A DNA stretch of 64,000 nucleotides from Chitinophaga solisilvae (GTDB lineage: Bacteria; Bacteroidota; Bacteroidia; Chitinophagales; Chitinophagaceae). Below the pieces are notes generated by a model. That model was not told the DNA's origin, did not search any database, and was given only the letters and a program-made list of their open reading frames with translations. Positions within the stretch are counted from its first letter, which is position 1. Every line of letters starts with the position of its first letter. The position numbers were made by a program, and so were the translations under genes. The stretch covers positions 353,847 to 417,846 of the forward strand of contig NZ_JAABOK010000008.1 of NCBI RefSeq assembly GCF_009928525.1, given 5' to 3'. This document shows positions 1-8,456 of the stretch, piece after piece.

Positions 1-1372
1 TACTGATGGTCTGTATTTTATCGCGGTTATTCCAGAGGAGGTCCGCCAGCTCCGGTGGCAGCAGCCGTCTGGTCAGCTCTGCACCTTTATTGCGAAGGGT
101 TCTGACAGCGCTTTTCATTTCCTTCGGCGTATCTGTGTTCAGCTTCTCAATATCCCGGAAGAAGTTCTGCATATATTCCTGCGGGTTCAGCTCAATGGGC
201 TCCGATACAAATTCCTTTTTATCGTTGTCTTCCAGCACGGGGGCGTGCAGTACCAGGAAGCCCAGCGCCTTTTCACCGGATGGCAGGTACGTCTTGCTGA
301 TCAGCAGGCTGAGATCCGCCGCATGACCGGGGATAACAGGGATTACCCTGGCAGATACCGGCAGCGGCTTACTTGTCTGTTTCGTGCCGGCGGTGACAGG
401 TAGGTTTAGTTCCAGTGTGGCCAGCGGCCGGCCTTTCGTGTACGCATATACGAAAACCTGGCCCTCTCCTGCTGTTAAAGGTATCAGGGAGAAAGTTATT
501 TTCTTTTTGCTTCCTACAATAATGGTATCGCTGGTATATTCGCCATTTACCCGGAATCCTTTCTCGCAGGAAACGGCGATCAGTACTTCCGTTCCTTCCT
601 TCACGTTCAGCGTCTTGTTCTTCTTTCCTTTCGTGACAGCATCTATGGAAAGATGCAGCGGGAAAGGTTCTTCCACAACGGCGGCGTGTTCATAGTCTGC
701 ATTCAGGAACCAGCTGATGCCGGCCTGTTCAGGCGGAGTTTTACCTTCAGCAGGGCCCACGGGCGTACCTTTTCCGGGAGGGCCGGGCACTTCCTGTTTA
801 CCACCTGCGGGCGTACCTGTGCTGCCGGTATCGGGGAGCACCAGGTTCTTGTGGCCACCGAAAACTTCTCCCCAGTCTGTCTTCTTCTGGTAATAGGCTT
901 TCAGTCCGGCTGCCTTACGCAGATCTATCAATGGTTTACCTCCTTTTACCACGAGCCTTTTATTTTCCAGCTGCTGTATTAATTTCTCGGAAAGCATTTC
1001 TGACAGCCGGGTACGCTGCTGCGGGATTATTTTTTCAGTACGTACTACGCCCACCACTTTTTTATCGCTGTTCCTGACGATGTATTTGTCTGCAGCGGGT
1101 TTCAGCCTGTCGTTCAGACCGATGACGGCAACGGGTTGCCTGTTATCCCGCTGTACAACATTTATGAGTTTGGTGCGGCCGTTGGTCAGATTCAGCCGGG
1201 TAATCAGCTCTGCTGTCTCGTAGACATAGTAATTTTTTCTTCTTTTATCTTCTACAATACTGTAGGCGGCAGGTGCTGCTGTGATCCGTGTTTTGATATT
1301 GGCAGCGCTGGCATTTCCGTCAATCAGCCTGAAATCGCGGGACAGCAATGACTTGAAATCGGAATCTGACAT
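1..1372 (-). CDS. 5' part of a large protein of unknown function, possibly CHAT-protease related (cut by window edge)
   Basis: An uninterrupted reading frame runs on the minus strand from ATG at 1372 (starts MSDSDFKSLLSRDF) off the left edge, giving 457 codons with no stop. There is no signal peptide or membrane segment. A Gly/Pro-rich linker near residues 195-220 separates an N-terminal domain from a beta-rich middle part. The last residues visible (LLPPELADLLWNNRDKI) resemble the stretch that precedes the catalytic domain in many CHAT caspase-like proteins, but that domain would lie outside the window, so this is only a hint. The gene follows the MocR regulator on the same strand after 58 bases. 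The plus-strand frames here are short and have no recognisable product. Confidence is high that it is coding and low on function. Confidence 0.75.
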   Translation of the reverse strand, partial: MSDSDFKSLLSRDFRLIDGNASAANIKTRITAAPAAYSIVEDKRRKNYYVYETAELITRLNLTNGRTKLINVVQRDNRQPVAVIGLNDRLKPAADKYIVRNSDKKVVGVVRTEKIIPQQRTRLSEMLSEKLIQQLENKRLVVKGGKPLIDLRKAAGLKAYYQKKTDWGEVFGGHKNLVLPDTGSTGTPAGGKQEVPGPPGKGTPVGPAEGKTPPEQAGISWFLNADYEHAAVVEEPFPLHLSIDAVTKGKKNKTLNVKEGTEVLIAVSCEKGFRVNGEYTSDTIIVGSKKKITFSLIPLTAGEGQVFVYAYTKGRPLATLELNLPVTAGTKQTSKPLPVSARVIPVIPGHAADLSLLISKTYLPSGEKALGFLVLHAPVLEDNDKKEFVSEPIELNPQEYMQNFFRDIEKLNTDTPKEMKSAVRTLRNKGAELTRRLLPPELADLLWNNRDKIQTIS

Positions 1373-1430
1373 GGGGTTACGGTTTTGAGGTATCCCTAAG
1401 TTACAAAAAAAACACTGTACGAAGCGGGAC

Positions 1431-2888
1431 TCAGGAGGGTATTACGCTGCCGATGATGCGGAGCCCTTCCTTCAGTTCCCTGGGGGTGAGGGAGGCGAAG
1501 CCGAGGCGCAGGGCGTGCAGTGGTTTACCGTCAAATGCGAAGGGTTCTGTAGGGATAACAGCCACGCCTTTGTCCAGCAGTTGCCGCGCAATTTTTTCCG
1601 TATTGATTTTACGCAGGAAGGTTACCCAGTAGGCCAGTCCTCCTTCCGGTATGCGCCAATCGGCTTTCCCGGCGAGGTACTGCTGCAGGTACTGGTTCAT
1701 GAGTGCATGCCGTTCCCGGTAAACAGCGGCGGCCCTGCGGGCATGGCGGGCAATGGCGCCGTCTTCCATCAGTTCTGCGATGGCCTGTTCCATGATGGTA
1801 TCGCCCTGCCGGTCGATGATGGCCCGGAGTTTCGACAGTGCTTCAATGAAGGCCGGCGGGCCGGCCACGTAGCCTACGCGCACGGCGGGGGCTACCAGCT
1901 TGCTCAGGGAGCTGATGTAGATAACGTTGGCAGCATGTTCATGGCTGGCCAGGGGCAGGAGACTTTTGGATTCGAAGTGATATTCATGATCGTAATCATC
2001 TTCAATAACTGCGAAGCCGTATTTATTGGAAAGCGCGAGCAGTTGCAGTCTGCGGTCCATTTTCATGGTTACGGCGGTAGGGAACTGGTGATGCGGCGTC
2101 ACATATACCGCTTTGATGCGGCGGCGGCGGCAGAGGCTTTCCAGTTCATCCACCTTTAGTCCTTTTTCATCCACGCCGAGGGGAAGCATGTCAGCGCCGG
2201 CGTCGCGGAATGTTTGCCAGGCGGGGAAATAGCCGGGGCATTCCATGACTACGGTATCGCCTGTACGAATAATGGTGCGGGCTGTCAGGTACAGCGCCAT
2301 CTGGCTGCCGCGGGTAATGCAGAGTTGTCCGGGCTGGATATTCATGCCGCGTTTATGCGCCAGCATATCCGCAATAGCGATGCGCAGGCGTTCTTCGCCC
2401 TGTACGTGGCCGTAACCCATCATGCGCCAGCGTGCTTTCTGCTGGAAGATGCGGCGGTAGGAACGGGCCAGTTCATCGAGAGGCGCGAGGCGTACATCCG
2501 GCAGTCCGTCGTTGAAGGTGATGAGTTTTCTTTTAGCGGCGGGTGCCGCTGCAAAGAATCCGTCGTGCGCATGGAACTCGAAGTTTACGGTGGCAGTAGC
2601 GGTGCGTTGCTTTACTTCCGGCAGCTCTGCTGCCACAAAGGTACCTTTCTTATGAGCGGATTCCAGCCACCCGGCGGCTGTCAGCGCCTCATAGGCCAGT
2701 ACTACCGTTTTCCTGTTCACGCCGATATCAGCAGCGAGGATACGGCTGCCCGGCAGGGCCGTACCGGGTTTCAGCCGGCCTTTCTTTATCTCCGCTATGA
2801 TGCCGTCGGCAATCTGCTGATATACGGCTACATCATCCTCAAGATTGATCTGCAGCATTGTTTTCCAAGGTCTTAACATCTGGCCCAT
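1431..2888 (-). CDS. MocR/PdxR-type regulator (GntR HTH fused to class I aminotransferase fold)
   Basis: A 485-residue protein with an N-terminal GntR winged helix at about residues 12-85 (YQQIADGI...LPGSRILAADIGVNRKTV) and a fold-type I PLP aminotransferase domain from about residue 120 to the end. The PLP lysine is in SSLSKLVAPAVRVGY, with the usual downstream Arg and Gly-Tyr. Proteins of this family sense PLP or an amino-group ligand and activate or repress a divergent target. Here the target should be the cupin and aldolase genes that start 98 bases away on the other strand. Met at 2879 and 2858 are alternative starts, and the last would begin just before the HTH. Amine or amino acid sensing is inferred from the fold only. 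Confidence 0.9.
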   Translation of the reverse strand: MGQMLRPWKTMLQINLEDDVAVYQQIADGIIAEIKKGRLKPGTALPGSRILAADIGVNRKTVVLAYEALTAAGWLESAHKKGTFVAAELPEVKQRTATATVNFEFHAHDGFFAAAPAAKRKLITFNDGLPDVRLAPLDELARSYRRIFQQKARWRMMGYGHVQGEERLRIAIADMLAHKRGMNIQPGQLCITRGSQMALYLTARTIIRTGDTVVMECPGYFPAWQTFRDAGADMLPLGVDEKGLKVDELESLCRRRRIKAVYVTPHHQFPTAVTMKMDRRLQLLALSNKYGFAVIEDDYDHEYHFESKSLLPLASHEHAANVIYISSLSKLVAPAVRVGYVAGPPAFIEALSKLRAIIDRQGDTIMEQAIAELMEDGAIARHARRAAAVYRERHALMNQYLQQYLAGKADWRIPEGGLAYWVTFLRKINTEKIARQLLDKGVAVIPTEPFAFDGKPLHALRLGFASLTPRELKEGLRIIGSVIPS

Positions 2889-2905
2889 CAGTTTTATATA
2901 AATCT

Positions 2906-2923
2906 GGATGATTTACGTCATCC
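2906..2923. promoter_or_regulatory. Candidate MocR operator (6-6-6 inverted repeat)
   Basis: GGATGA and TCATCC are separated by six bases in the 98-base gap between the divergent MocR and cupin genes, 18 bases upstream of the MocR start. The place and symmetry suit an operator shared by both promoters. Binding is inferred. Confidence 0.45.
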
Positions 2924-2986
2924 AAAAATACGCAAATTTTGTGGCGTTCATCATAGTATTATTCTTCACACATCAAATATCAGATT

Positions 2987-3442
2987 ATGGAAAAGAAACA
3001 ATTTTCATCAAAGGATTTTCATCAGACCTATGCCCGCCCGGTATATGTAAAGCCGGCGAAGCTGCTGCACAAGAATGTGGAGCAGGCGGGAGAGCATCAG
3101 CAATTCTCTGCAGAGCGCAAACACCCTGTATTTTTTGTGGACCTGCCCACCAAAAATGTCAGCATGACCATCGGCGGACTGCTGCCAGGGCAGCTCACCA
3201 ACCGGCACCGGCACACCTATGAAACCGTGTTGTATGTACTGGAAGGGAAAGGGTACACTGAAGTAGAAGACGAACGCGTGGAGTGGGAAGCCGGCGACGC
3301 CGTATACATTCCGGGATGGGCGTGGCACCGTCACCAGAACCTCAGTGATATAGCACCGGCAAGATATATTGCCTGTGAAAATGCGCCGCAGCTGCAGAAC
3401 CTGGGCGTTGCCCTCCGCGAAGAAGAAGGCCGCGACCTCTGA
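2987..3442 (+). CDS. Small cupin protein (cupin_2)
   Basis: A 151-residue single-domain cupin without a signal peptide. Both cupin motifs are intact: motif 1 is LTNRHRHTYETVLYVLEGKG (two His and one Glu as metal ligands) and motif 2 is GDAVYIPGWAWHRHQN (the third His). It is most likely a metal-dependent dioxygenase, isomerase or sugar/acid-binding enzyme of the cytoplasm; the substrate cannot be read from the sequence. It is the first gene divergent from the MocR regulator and is followed 61 bases later by a DapA/NanA-like aldolase gene, so the two enzymes probably act on the same small acid or amino compound under MocR control. Confidence 0.88.
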   Translation: MEKKQFSSKDFHQTYARPVYVKPAKLLHKNVEQAGEHQQFSAERKHPVFFVDLPTKNVSMTIGGLLPGQLTNRHRHTYETVLYVLEGKGYTEVEDERVEWEAGDAVYIPGWAWHRHQNLSDIAPARYIACENAPQLQNLGVALREEEGRDL

Positions 3443-3451
3443 TATTAACCA

Positions 3452-3472
3452 GGCTGGCTGTATCAGCCAGCC
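3452..3472. terminator. Hairpin between cupin and aldolase genes
   Basis: GGCTGGCTG, TAT, CAGCCAGCC form a perfect 9-bp stem ten bases behind the cupin stop codon. Only a weak T-rich tail follows, so it may attenuate or process the transcript rather than stop it before the aldolase gene. Confidence 0.5.
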
Positions 3473-3503
3473 GCTTTATTCATCTTTCTGAAATTATTGT
3501 ACT

Positions 3504-4388
3504 ATGCAGTCTGCCACTACTTTTGAAGGCATCATCGCCTACCCCATCACGCCGTTCGATGCTGCGCAGCAGGTGAACATCCCGCTGTTTACATCGCTCA
3601 CGGAGCGCCTGATACAATCAGGCGTACATGCACTTGCCCCGCTGGGCAGTACCGGCGTATTACCGTATCTCAATGATGGAGAAAAAGAAGCCGTCATTAC
3701 CGCCGCCCTGCAACAGGCCGCCGGCCGCCTCCCGGTACTGGCAGGTGTTTCCAACCTGACTACCGAACGTACGGTATACCATGCCAAATTCGCGGAAAAG
3801 GCCGGCGCCGCCGCAGTCATGATTATCCCGATGAGCTACTGGAAACTGACGGATGATGAAATTTTTCAGCATTACGACACCGTAGCGCGTCATATTTCCA
3901 TTCCCATCATGGCCTACAACAATCCTGCTACCGGCGGCGTGGATATGTCGCCCACCCTGCTGAAACGGTTACTGCAGATTCCCAATGTCACCATGATCAA
4001 GGAAAGCACCGGCGACGTACAACGCATGCATTACCTGCGCAGGGAACTGGGAGCTGATGTCGCCTTTTACAATGGTTCCAATCCCCTCGCCCTGGCCGCC
4101 TTCGCAGCAGGAGCGAAAGGCTGGTGCACCGCTGCCCCCAACCTTATCCCCGCATTGAATACACAGCTATACCATGCCATCCGGAACAGCGACCTGCCCA
4201 AAGCGCAGCACCTCTTTTACCAGCAACAGCCCCTCCTGCAATTTATCGTTGCCAAAGGGCTTCCACGCGCCATCCAGGCAGGACTACAACTCCGCGGCAC
4301 CGACGGCGGCTTCCTGAGAAGCCCGCTGCAACCACTCGATGATAAAGATATGAGGGAGCTGGAGAGGCTGATGGAAGGACTGGGATAA
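3504..4388 (+). CDS. Dihydrodipicolinate synthase/N-acetylneuraminate lyase family aldolase
   Basis: A 294-residue class I aldolase with the DapA/NanA TIM barrel. The Schiff-base lysine is in NVTMIKESTGD and the catalytic tyrosine in IMAYNNPATGG. The substrate-binding G-S/T-T-G loop appears as PLGSTGVLP, where true DapA has GTTGE. Together with its place beside a cupin and a MocR regulator rather than lysine genes, this argues for a keto-acid aldolase or dehydratase of a catabolic route, not for lysine biosynthesis. The stop codon (4386-4388) touches the first base of a long fold-back repeat. Confidence 0.9.
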   Translation: MQSATTFEGIIAYPITPFDAAQQVNIPLFTSLTERLIQSGVHALAPLGSTGVLPYLNDGEKEAVITAALQQAAGRLPVLAGVSNLTTERTVYHAKFAEKAGAAAVMIIPMSYWKLTDDEIFQHYDTVARHISIPIMAYNNPATGGVDMSPTLLKRLLQIPNVTMIKESTGDVQRMHYLRRELGADVAFYNGSNPLALAAFAAGAKGWCTAAPNLIPALNTQLYHAIRNSDLPKAQHLFYQQQPLLQFIVAKGLPRAIQAGLQLRGTDGGFLRSPLQPLDDKDMRELERLMEGLG

Positions 4389-4505
4389 TTACGAATTACG
4401 AATTGCGAATTACGAATGCAGCGCGAAGACATAAGCGGATAAAGTTCATTATCCGCTTATGTCTTCGCGCTGCATTCGTAATTCGCAATTCGTAATTCGC
4501 AATTT
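4388..4505. repeat. Fold-back element, family A, copy 1
   Basis: Arms of 55 bases (4388-4442 and 4451-4505) pair with one mismatch around an 8-base loop. The outer part of each arm is four AATTACG-type heptads (third copy AATTGCG) followed by AATG; the inner part reads GCGAAGACATAAGCGGATA. It starts on the last base of the upstream stop codon. Related copies lie at 20285, 37034, 43118 and 46611. No gene is seen between here and 4652. Confidence 0.9.
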
Positions 4506-4651
4506 TTAATATTTCTCTGCCCGAAGGACGTAGTACCGATCCATTTCCCAAACGTTATTAAAGATAAAAAATACAGATGGCTGATCAAACAGCCGGTTAA
4601 CCCGGTTCAGGCAGTGTTAAACTGCTGCAGACAGTTTTTCTGGGCTATCTA

Positions 4652-6556
4652 ATGTATATGCGATCAAGGTACCTGACCAGCAATTACCTCTTTATCCGGC
4701 TTCTTTTGCTGCTTGTAAGTCTGGCGTGTCCTGCCACAGGATCAGCAGCGCTGCAGGGGAAGGCTGACAGTACCCTCCATGCGCAATATCTCTGCCGGCA
4801 GGCATTTTACTATAGCTGGAAGCATGCGGATTCATCCAAACAGTATGCGTTGCGCGCCAGGGAGCTGTCTGACCGGCTGAGCTGGGCGCCTGGTAAAGCG
4901 GCAGCCTGGTATGCACTGGGTTATTACTACGAATTGTGCCATAACAACTACGTAGCTTTCCGGTATTACCTGGATGCTTTACAGCTCTGCGAGAAAAAGG
5001 GGCTGACTGCCACAGCCGGGGAGCTGTACGGGCATCTGGCCGTTTACTACAGCCGGCAGCAACGGCCTGCGGCCGCCGGCCATTACCTGCATAAAGCCAT
5101 GACAACGGCTGCCCGGGGCCTGCCCGATACCCTGCAGGCAGTGATCCTGATGGATTATGCCACCGTACTGCTGCACCATTCCGCCCGACCGGACTCTGTA
5201 AAGTGGGCGCTGGAAACCGCCCGCAGCCTGCTTTCACACAGCCGGGATACGCCCCGTCTGTTGCAGCTGTCACTGCTCGGCATTCAGCTCCGCCTGCAAC
5301 AGCGGGATACTGCCGGAGCCCTGTCCCGCCTGCCAGCCTTTATACAAACAGCTGCCGGGCAGGGATATAACTACCCCGCTATCAAAGGGTATCAGCTGAT
5401 GGCGGATATACACCCAGCGGATGCCGTATCCTGCTATGCCCGCATGATACAGCTGGCACAGGCCGGCAGCTATACAGAACTGATACAGCCTTATGCCATC
5501 CGGATGTATGACTGGTACACGCAACACGGTCATCCGGATACTGCGGCACAGTACAGCCATCTGCTCTTCGACATACTGCAGAAGAAAGAAGCTGCCAAAT
5601 CCAACGGCGAAATGGATTACCTGGGCTATTACACCCAACAGCACAACCTCCGTCAGCTGCAGCTCCAGGATGCGCTGCAGCAGGCTGTTATCGGAAAACA
5701 GCAGCAGCAGTCGCGCAACCGGGTATACCTGGGCATCATTATCGCCCTGCTATTGCTGGTCACCATCTTTGCAGGCATCTATTTTTTCCGGGCCCGGTTC
5801 AGGGCCAGGAAGAATGCCGCACAGCTATGTGCCATGAACCGGGAGATCAACGAAAAAAATAAGCTGCTGCTCAGCCAGGATGATTTCAAGAACAAGCTGG
5901 TATCCGTTATTGCACATGATTTCCGGGCGCCGCTGGGCAACATCATTGAAATATCAGCCTTCCTGAAACAGGAAGTACTCACCCCCGAAGAAGCCGTTGA
6001 ATGGATGGCCGATATAGAGCGGAAAACACATCATACCCTCAGCACCTTCGATAATATTCTGGCCTGGGTACATTCCCAGATCAGCGGATTCACCTGGCAT
6101 CCCCGCCCCTGCCGGCCTGCCGCACTGCTTCCTGACGCCATCCGCTATGCCGGCAATATGATCGCCGCCCGGCAGGTGCAGGTACAACTGCAGGTGCCAG
6201 CGCAACTGGCTGTCAGCGCCGATCCGGAGATGCTGCAGTTTATTCACCGTAACCTCCTGCATAATGCCGTCAGGTTCTCCCCCATACAGGGCCGGCTGCT
6301 TATTACCGCTACACAGCAAGCGCATACGGTTACCGTTTCCTTCTCAGATGAAGGCCCCGGTATTCCGCAGACATTGCTGCCTCACCTCTTCACCGGCATG
6401 AAGTCTTTCCGCGGAAAACAACAGGGCGCAGGACTCGCACTCATCATCTGCCATGATTTTATAGAAAAAATGGGAGGCAGTCTTCATGCCGCCAACAAAC
6501 CCGACGGCGGCGCCATATTCTCGTACACTCTTCCTTTAAACCATAACCCCTCCTGA
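4652..6556 (+). CDS. TPR-containing transmembrane sensor histidine kinase
   Basis: A 634-residue protein: N-terminal signal or anchor sequence (residues about 10-32), periplasmic TPR-like helical repeats (about 40-340), one membrane helix (about 357-378), a short coiled coil, then HisKA and HATPase_c domains. The H-box is SVIAHDFRAPLGN with His422, the N-box RNLLHNAVRF with Asn538, the G1 box DEGPGIP and the G2 box QGAGLALI, so the kinase should be active. The stop is one base before the next gene, a paralogue of the same architecture, and a Crp/Fnr regulator gene follows. No response regulator is seen in the window. Met at 4658 is an alternative start. The signal sensed is unknown. Confidence 0.9.
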   Translation: MYMRSRYLTSNYLFIRLLLLLVSLACPATGSAALQGKADSTLHAQYLCRQAFYYSWKHADSSKQYALRARELSDRLSWAPGKAAAWYALGYYYELCHNNYVAFRYYLDALQLCEKKGLTATAGELYGHLAVYYSRQQRPAAAGHYLHKAMTTAARGLPDTLQAVILMDYATVLLHHSARPDSVKWALETARSLLSHSRDTPRLLQLSLLGIQLRLQQRDTAGALSRLPAFIQTAAGQGYNYPAIKGYQLMADIHPADAVSCYARMIQLAQAGSYTELIQPYAIRMYDWYTQHGHPDTAAQYSHLLFDILQKKEAAKSNGEMDYLGYYTQQHNLRQLQLQDALQQAVIGKQQQQSRNRVYLGIIIALLLLVTIFAGIYFFRARFRARKNAAQLCAMNREINEKNKLLLSQDDFKNKLVSVIAHDFRAPLGNIIEISAFLKQEVLTPEEAVEWMADIERKTHHTLSTFDNILAWVHSQISGFTWHPRPCRPAALLPDAIRYAGNMIAARQVQVQLQVPAQLAVSADPEMLQFIHRNLLHNAVRFSPIQGRLLITATQQAHTVTVSFSDEGPGIPQTLLPHLFTGMKSFRGKQQGAGLALIICHDFIEKMGGSLHAANKPDGGAIFSYTLPLNHNPS

Positions 6557-6557
6557 C

Positions 6558-8447
6558 ATGTTACTCCGCTACACCATATTGCTTTGTTTCCTGCTGCCAG
6601 CCACAGTCCGGCCACTGCAGGCCCAGACAACCGAATTACAGCAGCTGCATAAAGTGCTGCGTAGTGCCGCAGACAGCGTGGCCTATGTCAAAGCGCTGAA
6701 CAACATTGCCTTTTTGCACCACCGCACGCAGCTGGACAGCTGCCTGTGGTATGCCAGCAAAGCCTTTACCATTGCTGCCCGCCGGAATGATATGCGGGGT
6801 AAATCCTACGCCTATACGAATTTTGCCCTCTTTCATACCCGCAAGAGGAATTACAAACTGGGCAACATCTACAACTATAAAGCCCTGCAACTGGATGAGG
6901 CCCTGAAAGATACCGCCGGCATCTGCATAGACTACAGTAACCTGGCGCTGGGCTACCGGGCAGATGAAAACCTGGGTAAAGCACAGTACTACGAACAGCT
7001 CTCTTTGCAGATGAGCAAACGTTTTGCAGACAAGGCAGACTACAACATTGATCTGCTGAATTACCTGGAATACTACTGGAAAGTACCCGCCAAAAGAGAT
7101 TCCGTACGATGGGTATTGCAGGAATTGTACGCCCTTACCGACAAGACGCCCTACAGCATGGAATGGTATGAGGCCCGCATGTATGAAGCGATGGAACAAC
7201 TTAAAACCACTTCCTTTATACAGGCAGAGCAGCGCATCAACCAGCTGGCTGCAGCCGGTATCCGGCGTGGTATGCCGGATGTGGCTGTATATGGATACTT
7301 TCACCTGATAAATGACATCCTGCCGTTGGGCTATCCTGTAGACTCAGTGAAATATGCCACCCGCATTTTCCGGCTGGCCCGGCAGGCAGGCAACTACTCC
7401 TGGATGCTGGATGCACTGAAGGTAGCATACCCGCATGCCACTACACACCACAACTGGCCACAGCTGGCGCTTTACGGCGATGCCATCAGACGCCTCTCCC
7501 TTTCAGACATAACGGAGTCCGGCAGTCTGCCTGCCGTAGATTACTTCAGCTATTTTCTGAAAGAGCAGCAGGTACAGGAATTGCACAGTAACAATGCGCT
7601 ACAGCAACACATCATTGAAAAGAGCCGCCTGCAGGAAGCCAGCCACTGGATGCTGCTCCGGTTCCTGGGCGCCCTGCTCCTGCTGCTGCTGTTACTCGCC
7701 GCCATCTACTGCTGGTCCTACTATCACTCCCGCCGGCATATACGCCGGCTGGCCGTCCTTCATGCAGATATAACGGAGAAGAATATACGATTACAACAGA
7801 ATGATGTATTCAAAAACAGGCTGCTCTCTCTCATTGCCCACGATTTCCGGACGCCGCTGAAAGAAATTCAGCACAACGCCATCCGCTGGCAGCAGGGCAC
7901 CCCGGAGCTGCCCGCCATGATTGGCGGCCTGCAGGGTGTAGCCATGAATGCACGCCGCGTACTCGATACCTTCGATAACATCCTGCGCTGGGTGAAACTG
8001 CAACTGAACGGCTTTGCCTTTACGCCCGCCCCCTGTGATACCGGCGCGCTGATTAACGCCGCCATTACCCACCTGCAGGAAGAAATCAGACAGCAGCACC
8101 TGCAGGTAGTCACGGATATCCCTGCCGGCTACATCGCAGCGGCACACCATGATATGCTGCAATCGGTAAACCGTACGCTGCTGCGGCAGCTTATACATCT
8201 CAGCGGCGAAAACGGTATTCTCCGCATCAGCATATTACGGCAGTCGCAACAGATCCGTGTGATCTGCTGCGGATTTCCGGTGCATACAACACCGGCAGCA
8301 TTACAGGCAGCGGATCATCCGGACAACCTGATAATGGCCACGTGCCGCGACTTCCTTCAGCAGATGCAGGGTAGCCTGCATATCTTCTCCACAGCACAGG
8401 ACACCCTTTCTTTCAGCTACCTGTTACCCGTCAGCAAAAAACAGTAG
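6558..8447 (+). CDS. Paralogous TPR sensor kinase with degenerate ATPase domain (probable pseudokinase)
   Basis: A 629-residue protein with the same plan as its upstream neighbour: signal peptide (...RPLQAQTT), periplasmic TPR-like region, one membrane helix at about residues 367-388, then a HisKA helix with an intact H-box (SLIAHDFRTPLKEI, His428). The HATPase part has lost the nucleotide motifs. The N-box is TLLRQLIHLSG, with no Asn at the key place; the G1 segment reads VICCGFPVHTT, with no DxGxG; no G2 box is present. It could still be phosphorylated in trans by the upstream kinase, or act as a modulator. It starts one base after that gene, so co-expression is likely. Confidence 0.87.
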   Translation: MLLRYTILLCFLLPATVRPLQAQTTELQQLHKVLRSAADSVAYVKALNNIAFLHHRTQLDSCLWYASKAFTIAARRNDMRGKSYAYTNFALFHTRKRNYKLGNIYNYKALQLDEALKDTAGICIDYSNLALGYRADENLGKAQYYEQLSLQMSKRFADKADYNIDLLNYLEYYWKVPAKRDSVRWVLQELYALTDKTPYSMEWYEARMYEAMEQLKTTSFIQAEQRINQLAAAGIRRGMPDVAVYGYFHLINDILPLGYPVDSVKYATRIFRLARQAGNYSWMLDALKVAYPHATTHHNWPQLALYGDAIRRLSLSDITESGSLPAVDYFSYFLKEQQVQELHSNNALQQHIIEKSRLQEASHWMLLRFLGALLLLLLLLAAIYCWSYYHSRRHIRRLAVLHADITEKNIRLQQNDVFKNRLLSLIAHDFRTPLKEIQHNAIRWQQGTPELPAMIGGLQGVAMNARRVLDTFDNILRWVKLQLNGFAFTPAPCDTGALINAAITHLQEEIRQQHLQVVTDIPAGYIAAAHHDMLQSVNRTLLRQLIHLSGENGILRISILRQSQQIRVICCGFPVHTTPAALQAADHPDNLIMATCRDFLQQMQGSLHIFSTAQDTLSFSYLLPVSKKQ

Positions 8448-8456
8448 CTTTATCTG

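Noticed and set aside
6..1351. Four plus-strand frames at the left edge
   Set aside because: They have no recognisable product or continuity and lie opposite a single open minus-strand frame of 457 codons with protein-like composition.
4388..4505. Family A hairpins as ordinary Rho-independent terminators
   Set aside because: Stems are over 50 bp, lack a T run directly behind the stem, and some copies lie in 5' leaders rather than behind genes.
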